From: Bacteroides sp. UBA939
GTDB lineage: Bacteria > Bacteroidota > Bacteroidia > Bacteroidales > Bacteroidaceae
Length of the DNA stretch: 12,755 nucleotides
NCBI RefSeq assembly: GCF_002293435.1
Contig: NZ_DBDF01000212.1
Location: 1-12,755, forward strand
Direction: 5' to 3'
In this document: one piece after another, positions 7,580-12,755 of the stretch
How positions within the stretch are numbered: position 1 is the first letter of the stretch
Layout of the letters: the number at the start of each line of letters is the position of its first letter
Translations under genes and position numbers: made by a program
The notes under the pieces: model-generated
What the model saw: only the letters and a program-made list of their open reading frames with translations
Database searches by the model: none
What the model was told of the DNA's origin: nothing

Positions 7580-8712
7580 AGAAATTTGACTGGAACATAA
7601 AAGGTATAAAGCTGCCGGAAGACAAGAAATGGCTAAAGCGGCTTGATTGGTACATCATAAAGAAGTTCCTGGGGACATACGTCTTTGCTATTGCATTAAT
7701 CATATCCATCGCAGTAGTATTCGACTTTAATGAAAAAATGGATAAATTCATGTCAAATGAAGCGCCGTGGAGAGCCATTGTCTTTGACTACTACTTGAAT
7801 TTTATTCCTTATTTCGCCAATTTGTTCAGTCCCCTGTTTGTATTCATCGCTGTTATTTTCTTTACATCCAAGTTGGCGGAAAACTCCGAGATTATTGCCA
7901 TGTTTTCCACCGGAATGAGTTTCAAGCGTATGCTTCGCCCCTACATGGTATCGGCAGCTATCATTGCGTTAGTAACTTTTTGTTTAGGTTCTTATGTCAT
8001 ACCGAAAGGGAGCGTAACCCGTATAGACTTTGAAGATAAATATTATAAACCCCGTAAAACGAATACGGCACGAAATATTCAGTTGGAAGTGGACTCCGGC
8101 GTTATTGCCTATATTGAACGTTTTGAAGATTATTCTAAAACGGGATATCGTTTTTCATTAGATAAGTTTAATGACAAGCAGTTAGTATCCCATCTTACGG
8201 CACGTTCCATAACCTACGATACCACGTCTGTTCATAAATGGATAATCAAAGATTATATGATACGTGAAATGGACGGAATGAAAGAATCTATTATAAAAGG
8301 CGATCGTATCGACAGCACCCTTCTCATGGAACCGGCTGATTTTCTTATCATGCAAGGTCAGCAGGAAATGATGACCAGCCCTCAATTAAACGAATATATC
8401 GTACGCCAAAGACAACGTGGTTTTGCTAATATCAAAGAATTTGAGATTGAATATCACAAACGCATTGCCATGTCATTTGCATCGTTTATTCTTACGCTGA
8501 TAGGTGTTTCGCTCTCTTCGAGAAAGACAAAAGGCGGAATGGGATTGCATTTAGGCATAGGTTTGGGACTCAGTTTCTCGTATATTCTGTTTCAAACCAT
8601 TGCTTCCACTTTTGCTATAAACGGCAATGTTCCTCCGGTAGTTGCAGTCTGGATTCCCAACATACTCTATACATTTATTGCATTCTATCTATACCGGAAG
8701 GCGCCGAAATAA
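7576..8712 (+). CDS. lptG: LptF/LptG (YjgP/YjgQ) family LPS export permease
   Basis: This inner-membrane component of the LptB2FG transporter extracts lipopolysaccharide and passes it toward LptC/A. In the 378-aa product, three N-terminal membrane spans lie at about 31-49, 78-98 and 123-142. A periplasmic beta-rich domain of roughly 150 residues follows, then three C-terminal spans at about 297-313, 322-344 and 355-373, the standard 6-TM layout of the family. The cytoplasmic LAENSEIIAMFSTGMSFKRML segment (in part ENSEIIAM...GMS) is the conserved LptB coupling region. The start is placed at ATG 7576 in an ATGA overlap with the tgt stop, 39 nt inside the longer reading frame that opens at 7537. 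F versus G cannot be separated by eye; the tgt-lptG order is common in Bacteroidetes as I recall. A single LptF-like partner must be encoded elsewhere. Confidence 0.9.
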   Translation: MKKFDWNIKGIKLPEDKKWLKRLDWYIIKKFLGTYVFAIALIISIAVVFDFNEKMDKFMSNEAPWRAIVFDYYLNFIPYFANLFSPLFVFIAVIFFTSKLAENSEIIAMFSTGMSFKRMLRPYMVSAAIIALVTFCLGSYVIPKGSVTRIDFEDKYYKPRKTNTARNIQLEVDSGVIAYIERFEDYSKTGYRFSLDKFNDKQLVSHLTARSITYDTTSVHKWIIKDYMIREMDGMKESIIKGDRIDSTLLMEPADFLIMQGQQEMMTSPQLNEYIVRQRQRGFANIKEFEIEYHKRIAMSFASFILTLIGVSLSSRKTKGGMGLHLGIGLGLSFSYILFQTIASTFAINGNVPPVVAVWIPNILYTFIAFYLYRKAPK

Positions 8713-8746
8713 TAAGGTCACTCCAATTTCCGGTACATGTTTTTTT
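8692..8746 (+). terminator. Weak terminator candidate overlapping the lptG stop
   Basis: TACCGGAA (8692-8699) and TTCCGGTA (8728-8735) form a perfect 8-bp inverted repeat across the lptG stop codon, followed after 4 nt by seven Ts (8740-8746). The 28-nt loop is large, so this may be only a partial terminator. Confidence 0.4.
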
Positions 8747-8790
8747 GTCTTGAACCATAAATTACTCCAGCATTGCGATAATGATTGATT

Positions 8791-8896
8791 AACTACCTAC
8801 TAGTAGTTGGGTAACTACTTAGTAGTAGTTAGTCAATTACTACGTAGTAGTTGACTAACTACTTACTGGTAGTTCACACACTACTACGTAGTAAGT
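8791..8896. repeat. Array of five palindromic 18-mers at an exact 22-bp period
   Basis: Five 18-nt units of the form AACTAC-N6-GTAGTT start at 8791, 8813, 8835, 8857 and 8879, each separated by 4 nt (GGGT, AGTC, GACT, CACA). The N6 centres are CTACTA, TTAGTA, TACGTA, TTACTG and TACGTA. Units 1, 2 and 4 have perfect 6-bp arms. Unit 3 has AATTAC as its left arm (one T-G pair). Unit 5 keeps the 12-bp palindrome TACTACGTAGTA but has diverged outer arms. Spacers 2 and 3 are reverse complements, so the central 40 bp (8824-8863) form one 20-bp-arm palindrome with a single T-G pair. It lies between lptG and its strong downstream terminator. The function is unknown; a multi-site protein-binding array or a repeat family are the leading options. 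Confidence 0.85.
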
Positions 8897-8984
8897 TCAA
8901 ATAATATCAGAGTCAGCCCGAAAAAGGCCACTAACAGCAATTATTTTTACTTAATCCTAATAGGGTAATTGCCTACAGAACAAC

Positions 8985-9036
8985 AAGAAGCCCCTCCCGT
9001 TCTGTGTCACCACAAGATACGGGAGGGGCTTTTTTG
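8985..9036 (+). terminator. Strong intrinsic terminator
   Basis: AAGCCCCTCCCGT (8988-9000) pairs perfectly with ACGGGAGGGGCTT (9019-9031) around an 18-nt loop, and the second arm runs into TTTTTT (9030-9035). It should end lon-operon transcription. It can also stop minus-strand transcription arriving from the thioredoxin-fold gene, though the T tract is poorer on that side. Confidence 0.9.
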
Positions 9037-9115
9037 TTGTATTAATTTCCTCTTCAAGTCTCACTTTCGTCTTACAAATTCTCCAAATTTCCTACGCAGC
9101 GCATGCAACGAAAAT

Positions 9116-9619
9116 TTAGTTCAAGTAAGTAGAAAGTTCTGCAGCAGAGATGTTTTTGGCAATAATTACACCATTATCATCCAGTAAATAGTTAGTAAAT
9201 CCCCGGCCTAAACGATACTTCTTAAAGATGCCGGACGACTCGCCTTTAGTTTCCACGAAACAAATGGGCGTAACTATTTGGTCCTTACGAATAGTTTCCG
9301 TGAAAATCGATTGATATTCATCGAATGATACGGAAACCATTTCCACATTGTTGTTTTGAGAAGTTGAACGAAGCGCATTACTTAAACTTGCGTTTTGCAC
9401 CCGGGACTGCGCATCATAACTTGCCCAGAAACTAAGCAACACATACTTTCCTTTCATACCGGAAAGTGTCTGAACAGGTTGCTCAGCCGACATAGTTGCG
9501 ATCTTAAAATCAGGGGCTATGTCACCCACACTCAAACCACCGGTTGGTTTGTCTTTTTCTACGAAAGAAATCAAGGAACTAATTAGTAATACAACAAAAA
9601 GCCATTTTACATTTTTCAT
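9116..9619 (-). CDS. Exported thioredoxin-fold (TlpA/ResA-like) protein without CxxC
   Basis: This 167-aa protein starts with a signal-like segment (KNVKWLFVVLLISSLISF, about 2-19) without a lipobox cysteine, so it should be periplasmic or membrane-anchored. The rest matches the AhpC/TSA-TlpA thioredoxin fold: VGDIAPDFKI at about 31-40, GKYVLLSFWAS at 57-67, and LLDDNGVIIAKN near 145-156. The redox centre is gone. Where family members have WCxxC, here is Y68-D69-A70-Q71-S72, and the cis-proline position is F141. The only cysteine is C120. It is therefore unlikely to be a disulfide oxidoreductase; a structural, chaperone-like or binding role is more plausible. The gene has its own strong promoter and a hairpin in its leader, and it is divergent from serB. 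It looks intact, not decaying. Confidence 0.85.
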   Translation of the reverse strand: MKNVKWLFVVLLISSLISFVEKDKPTGGLSVGDIAPDFKIATMSAEQPVQTLSGMKGKYVLLSFWASYDAQSRVQNASLSNALRSTSQNNNVEMVSVSFDEYQSIFTETIRKDQIVTPICFVETKGESSGIFKKYRLGRGFTNYLLDDNGVIIAKNISAAELSTYLN

Positions 9620-9643
9620 GTAATGTTGTTTTGGTTAAAACTA

Positions 9644-9680
9644 TCCGGGACTGTCCTTTTGACAGTGACCTCTTCCCGGA
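9644..9680 (-). promoter_or_regulatory. Hairpin in the 5' leader of the thioredoxin-fold gene
   Basis: TCCGGG (9644-9649) pairs with CCCGGA (9675-9680), and inside it ACTGTC (9650-9655) pairs with GACAGT (9661-9666) around a 5-nt loop, with an 8-nt one-sided bulge (9667-9674). It lies 25-61 nt before the start codon, within a leader of about 125 nt. No riboswitch class is recognised. Confidence 0.45.
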
Positions 9681-9752
9681 ACATTGTCTATAAGACCTTG
9701 CAGTAGAGAGGAATTTACTGATATTCAAAGCCTTTAACTCAGAAATCTGCTA

Positions 9753-9785
9753 CAAAGGTAAGCTATTCTTGACTTAAAATCCAAA
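9753..9785 (-). promoter_or_regulatory. Promoter of the thioredoxin-fold gene
   Basis: On the minus strand, TACCTTTG (9760-9753) matches TAnnTTTG exactly, and TTTG (9785-9782) lies 21 nt upstream. This is the best-formed promoter in the window. Transcription would start near 9746. Confidence 0.75.
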
Positions 9786-9830
9786 TAAACAAATAACTTT
9801 CTTATTTTTTTAGCTTATATTTTTATGTTA

Positions 9831-9865
9831 TTTAGCATAAATAGCAAGGATTTTCCCTACTTTTG
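9831..9865 (+). promoter_or_regulatory. Promoter of serB
   Basis: TACTTTTG at 9858-9865 matches TAnnTTTG, with TTTA at 9831-9834 as a weak -33 element 23 nt upstream. The -33 region overlaps a small palindrome, TATTTA-GCA-TAAATA (9829-9843). The predicted leader is about 25 nt. Confidence 0.65.
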
Positions 9866-9896
9866 CAGCTGATTATTATTTAATTGAAAACAACTT

Positions 9897-11126
9897 ATGC
9901 AACCTTTGAGTACAGAACTTATACTCATCCGCATCACGGGTGAAGATCGTCCCGGGCTAACTGCATCAGTCACGGAAATATTAGCAAAATACGATGCTAC
10001 TATTCTGGACATTGGGCAAGCTGATATTCATAATACCTTATCATTAGGTATTTTGTGTAAAACGGAAGAGCAGTATTCCGGATTCATCATGAAAGAACTG
10101 CTTTTTAACGCTTCTTCCTTGGGAGTGACCATCCGCTTCTACCCTGTTACGGTTAAAGAATATGAGGACTGGGTGAACATGCAGGGTAAAAACCGCTACA
10201 TCCTTACTCTATTGGGACGTAAGTTATCCGCCCGTCAGATTTCTGCCGTAACTCACATTCTTGCCGAGCAAGGAATGAATATTGACGCCATTAAGCGTCT
10301 GACCGGGCGTATTCCTCTGGACGAATGTGATATACGCACAAGAGCTTGTATTGAACTATCGGTTCGTGGTACTCCGAAGGATCGTATCAACATGCAGGAG
10401 CAACTCATGAAACTGGCAAGTGAACTGGAAATGGATTTTTCTTTCCAGCTTGATAACATGTACCGCCGTATGCGTCGCCTGATATGTTTCGATATGGACT
10501 CCACTTTGATTGAAACGGAAGTGATTGATGAACTGGCCATACGTGCCAATGTAGGCAATGAGGTGAAAGCCATTACTGAAAAAGCCATGCGCGGGGAGAT
10601 TGACTTTACAGAAAGTTTCCGTGAACGCGTGGCTTTGTTGAAGGGACTCGACGAATCGGTTCTGCAGGAAATAGCGGAAAAATTGCCGATTACCGAAGGT
10701 GTGGATCGCCTGATGTACGTATTGAAAAAGTATGGTTATAAGATAGCTATCCTCTCCGGTGGTTTTACTTACTTCGGGCAATACCTGCAAAATAAATATG
10801 GTATAGACTATGTATATGCCAATGAGTTAGAGATTATAGATGGCAAACTGACCGGAAACTACTTGGGTGATGTGGTCGACGGCAAGCGTAAGGCCGAGTT
10901 ATTGCGCCTCATTGCACAAGTCGAGAAAGTTGATATCGCCCAAACTATCGCTGTAGGAGACGGAGCAAATGACCTTCCGATGTTAGGTATAGCCGGATTG
11001 GGCATTGCTTTCCATGCCAAACCAAAGGTAGTGGCTAATGCCAAGCAATCCATCAACACTATCGGTTTGGACGGAGTACTTTACTTTTTAGGTTTTAAAG
11101 ACTCATACATTGATTTACCTAAGTAA
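9897..11126 (+). CDS. serB: Phosphoserine phosphatase with two N-terminal ACT domains
   Basis: SerB is the last step of serine synthesis, hydrolysing phosphoserine to serine in the cytosol. Residues 1-90 and about 98-175 each look like an ACT domain: the first has ITGEDRPGLTASV, the second RYILTLLGRKLSARQIS. These are likely to sense serine or another amino acid, as in mycobacterial SerB2. The HAD phosphatase core follows, with motif I DMDST (D199, D201), the motif II serine in ILSGGFTYF, the motif III lysine in DGKRKAELL, and motif IV GDGANDLPM (D355, D359). The 409-aa length fits the ACT-SerB form. ATG 9897 follows a consensus promoter and an A-rich region. It is transcribed alone; the element at 11129-11298 lies directly after its stop and may act on its 3' end. 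Confidence 0.95.
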   Translation: MQPLSTELILIRITGEDRPGLTASVTEILAKYDATILDIGQADIHNTLSLGILCKTEEQYSGFIMKELLFNASSLGVTIRFYPVTVKEYEDWVNMQGKNRYILTLLGRKLSARQISAVTHILAEQGMNIDAIKRLTGRIPLDECDIRTRACIELSVRGTPKDRINMQEQLMKLASELEMDFSFQLDNMYRRMRRLICFDMDSTLIETEVIDELAIRANVGNEVKAITEKAMRGEIDFTESFRERVALLKGLDESVLQEIAEKLPITEGVDRLMYVLKKYGYKIAILSGGFTYFGQYLQNKYGIDYVYANELEIIDGKLTGNYLGDVVDGKRKAELLRLIAQVEKVDIAQTIAVGDGANDLPMLGIAGLGIAFHAKPKVVANAKQSINTIGLDGVLYFLGFKDSYIDLPK

Positions 11127-11128
11127 AT

Positions 11129-11298
11129 CTGCATTATTCATAACCGTAGTAGTTAGAGTAGTTAAAGAAGTTATCAGCCAACATGGCTTAGTAGTTAAAG
11201 CCAATACTCCGTGAGACATAAGCAAGAGTATCAGCTTTAACTACTTAACTACTAACGAAGTGATAACTCCTTTATCTCCCAAAGTATGAATAATGCAG
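11129..11298. repeat. 170-bp element with 14-bp terminal inverted repeats and alternative internal folds
   Basis: CTGCATTATTCATA (11129-11142) and TATGAATAATGCAG (11285-11298) are perfect inverted repeats. TAAAT abuts the left end (11124-11128) and recurs 2 nt past the right end (11301-11305). Inside, AGTAGTTAAAG occurs twice (11157-11167, 11190-11200) and its complement once (11235-11245). Fold A: 11190-11201 with 11234-11245 (12 bp), capped by ATACTC/GAGTAT (11204-11209/11226-11231) and enclosed by AGTTATCA/TGATAACT (11169-11176/11261-11268). Fold B: 11147-11167 with 11235-11254 (20 bp, one bulge), enclosing the small hairpin 11185-11202. It starts 3 nt after the serB stop and ends just before the helicase promoter. 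No coding region is seen. A MITE/REP-like element is the best guess. Confidence 0.75.
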
Positions 11299-11303
11299 GC
11301 TAA

Positions 11304-11337
11304 ATTGATTTGATAAGACATTTATTTTTTATCTTTG
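11304..11337 (+). promoter_or_regulatory. Promoter of the DEAD-box helicase gene
   Basis: TATCTTTG at 11330-11337 matches TAnnTTTG. ATTG at 11304-11307 gives a 22-nt gap, while TTTG at 11309-11312 gives a shorter 17-nt gap. Transcription would start near 11344, which excludes the in-frame TTG at 11310 as the start codon. Confidence 0.65.
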
Positions 11338-11360
11338 CGGTTAAATTAAAAAAAAGAAAC

Positions 11361-12629
11361 ATGAAGTTCTCCGAACTAAAACTGAACACCCAAGTGCTCG
11401 AAGCACTGGACGCCATGCGTTTTGATGAATGTACTCCTATACAGGAACAATCCATTCCCGTTATACTCGAAGGTAAGGATTTGATTGCCGTGGCACAAAC
11501 CGGAACCGGAAAAACCGCTGCTTATTTATTGCCGGTACTGAACAAACTGTCAGAGGGTGAACATCCCGAAGAAGCAATCAATTGTATTGTTATGGCGCCT
11601 ACACGGGAGTTAGCGCAGCAGATTGACCAACAAATGGAAGGCTTCTCCTATTTTGTGCCAGTCAGCAGTGTTGCCGTTTACGGAGGTAACGATGGAATAC
11701 TTTTCGAGCAACAGAAGAGAGGTCTGACATTGGGTGCTGATGTAGTGATAGCCACTCCCGGACGTCTGATAGCCCATCTCAGTTTAGGATACGTAGACCT
11801 TTCGCGTGTTTCTTACTTCATTCTGGACGAAGCCGACCGCATGCTCGATATGGGATTTTACGACGATATTATGCAGATCGCGAAATTCCTGCCTAAAGAA
11901 CGGCAGACAATCATGTTCTCGGCTACCATGCCTTCTAAAATACAACAACTTGCAAAGACAATTTTAAATAATCCCGTTGAAGTAAAGCTCGCAGTCTCCC
12001 GTCCTGCCGACAAAATAATACAAACCGCTTACGTCTGTTATGAAAATCAGAAGTTAGGTATTATCCGTAGCCTTTTTGCAGAGCAAGCACCGGAACGTGT
12101 TCTTATCTTCGCTTCTTCAAAAATAAAGGTAAAAGAAGTAACTAAAGCACTGAAAATAATGAAGCTGAATGTCGGTGAAATGCATTCGGATTTAGAGCAG
12201 GTACAGCGCGAAGAAGTCATGTATGAGTTCAAAGCAGGCCGTATTAATATACTTGTAGCCACCGATATCGTATCCCGAGGCATTGATATTGATGATATAC
12301 GTCTGGTTATTAACTTTGATGTTCCGCATGATAGTGAAGATTATGTGCACCGCATCGGACGCACGGCACGCGCCAATCATGATGGAGTTGCCATAACCTT
12401 TGTCAGTGAGAAAGAGCAGACAAAGTTCAAGCATATTGAGAAGTTTCTGGAAAAGGACATCTATAAAATAGCTGTTCCCAAAGAACTTGGCGAAGCTCCC
12501 GAATATAAGCCACGGAGTAATGAAAACAGAGGCAGGCAGAATTTCCGGCAGAATAGTGTTAAAAAGCATACCGGAAAAAATCACCAACAGAAGAATGCTT
12601 CGGGGAAATCTAAGCAGGAAAGACGGTGA
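11361..12629 (+). CDS. DEAD-box ATP-dependent RNA helicase
   Basis: This cytosolic RNA helicase remodels structured RNA, and such proteins often help ribosome assembly or growth in the cold. Counted from ATG 11361 (422 aa), the Q motif TPIQEQSIP follows FSELKLNTQVLEAL near the N terminus. Motif I AQTGTGKT is at 45-52, Ia PTRELAQQ near 80, II DEAD at 156-159 and III SAT at 187-189. The second RecA domain has ATDIVSRGIDI and motif VI HRIGRTAR at 330-337. A basic, Gln/Asn/Lys-rich tail of about 40 residues (RGRQNFRQN, KKHTGKNHQQK) probably binds RNA. The start was chosen because MKFSELKL is the usual family opening and lies 24 nt after the -7 box, behind an A-rich site. RhlE-like by tail and length, but the subfamily is not certain. 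Confidence 0.95.
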   Translation: MKFSELKLNTQVLEALDAMRFDECTPIQEQSIPVILEGKDLIAVAQTGTGKTAAYLLPVLNKLSEGEHPEEAINCIVMAPTRELAQQIDQQMEGFSYFVPVSSVAVYGGNDGILFEQQKRGLTLGADVVIATPGRLIAHLSLGYVDLSRVSYFILDEADRMLDMGFYDDIMQIAKFLPKERQTIMFSATMPSKIQQLAKTILNNPVEVKLAVSRPADKIIQTAYVCYENQKLGIIRSLFAEQAPERVLIFASSKIKVKEVTKALKIMKLNVGEMHSDLEQVQREEVMYEFKAGRINILVATDIVSRGIDIDDIRLVINFDVPHDSEDYVHRIGRTARANHDGVAITFVSEKEQTKFKHIEKFLEKDIYKIAVPKELGEAPEYKPRSNENRGRQNFRQNSVKKHTGKNHQQKNASGKSKQERR

Positions 12630-12640
12630 TTAGCGTATAG

Positions 12641-12666
12641 TGATTAGTGATTAGTGATTAGTGATT
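12641..12666 (+). repeat. Tandem heptamer repeat TGATTAG
   Basis: Three full copies of TGATTAG and a fourth lacking its last base run head to tail at 12641-12666. The helicase stop codon (12627-12629) begins another TGATTAG at 12627-12633, separated by 7 nt. It may have grown by slippage; no promoter or hairpin is evident in it. Confidence 0.75.
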
Positions 12667-12711
12667 AACGTTAAGTAGCTGTTCATAATTAGTTTATACT
12701 ATCATTTTTTA

Positions 12712-12738
12712 GACGCGGATGACGCGGATAACGCGGAT
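12712..12738 (+). repeat. Tandem nonamer repeat (G/A)ACGCGGAT
   Basis: Three contiguous 9-bp units (GACGCGGAT, GACGCGGAT, AACGCGGAT) occupy 12712-12738, in otherwise AT-rich sequence and followed by CTCTTTTT. From memory, strings of this kind recur between genes in Bacteroides genomes, often with an inverted copy after a T tract. Any such second arm would lie beyond the window. Confidence 0.7.
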
Positions 12739-12755
12739 CTCTTTTTATCTTCCGG

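Larger units (their letters stand above)
8713..9115. other. Gene-free convergent intergenic region with structured DNA
   Basis: No credible coding region or TAnnTTTG promoter is seen on either strand in these 403 bp. In order, it holds the second arm and T tract of the lptG-end hairpin, the five-unit palindrome array at 8791-8896, about 90 bp of unremarkable AT-rich sequence, the strong terminator at 8985-9036, and an AT-rich tail before the thioredoxin-fold gene. Confidence 0.7.

Noticed and set aside
8791..8896. CRISPR array
   Set aside because: The spacers between repeats are only 4 nt and there is no cas gene in the window.
8969..9187. Plus-strand 72-aa reading frame
   Set aside because: It starts at TTG, runs through the strong terminator at 8985-9036 and into the antisense of the thioredoxin-fold gene; composition is not protein-like.
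10253..10790. Minus-strand reading frames of 111 and 144 aa opposite serB
   Set aside because: They are antisense to the HAD and ACT domains of SerB and overlap each other; no recognisable features.
11310..11360. TTG start giving a longer helicase
   Set aside because: It lies upstream of the -7 box at 11330-11337, so the transcript would not include it; the family begins at MKFSEL.

Overview
The window looks like chromosome from a Bacteroides-type member of the Bacteroidales. Five of the seven promoters or promoter candidates I could place carry the Bacteroidota -7 consensus TAnnTTTG (two of them with a clear upstream TTTG). Most start codons are preceded by A-rich stretches rather than strong Shine-Dalgarno sites. 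The encoded proteins (Lon, a Bacteroidetes-type Tgt, LptG, ACT-SerB, a DEAD-box helicase) fit that group. No rRNA, tRNA, CRISPR array, transposase or phage gene was seen.

Layout. (1) Positions 45-1814 hold a two-gene module: an ABC/AAA ATPase overlapping, by ATGA, a DUF4276-type TOPRIM-like protein. This resembles defence pairs of the OLD/PARIS kind. (2) An unrecognised 372-aa protein (1900-3018) follows and ends at a hairpin terminator shared with a convergent gene. (3) Minus-strand trmN6 (3092-3799) is divergent from the lon-tgt-lptG operon (3972-8712). The three operon genes are joined by two ATGA stop/start overlaps. (4) A roughly 400-bp gene-free stretch (8713-9115) contains an array of five dyad-symmetric 18-mers at an exact 22-bp period, followed by a strong terminator. 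(5) A minus-strand exported thioredoxin-fold protein that has lost its CxxC (9116-9619) is divergent from ACT-domain serB (9897-11126). (6) Positions 11129-11298 form a 170-bp element bounded by perfect 14-bp inverted repeats, with two mutually exclusive internal folds. It ends just before the promoter of a DEAD-box RNA helicase (11361-12629). (7) The right edge has two short tandem repeats, TGATTAG and (G/A)ACGCGGAT.

How the genes work together. The core genes are housekeeping: protein quality control (Lon), tRNA modification (TrmN6 at A37, Tgt at G34), LPS export (LptG), serine synthesis (SerB) and RNA remodelling (DEAD-box helicase). The accessory content is the ATPase/DUF4276 pair and the unknown gene after it. 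The least explained signals are in the intergenic regions. The 22-bp-period palindrome array and the 170-bp inverted-repeat element both use the octamer TAACTACT/AGTAGTTA, so they may belong to one family of extragenic repeats. All family assignments come from motifs read by eye, without database searches.
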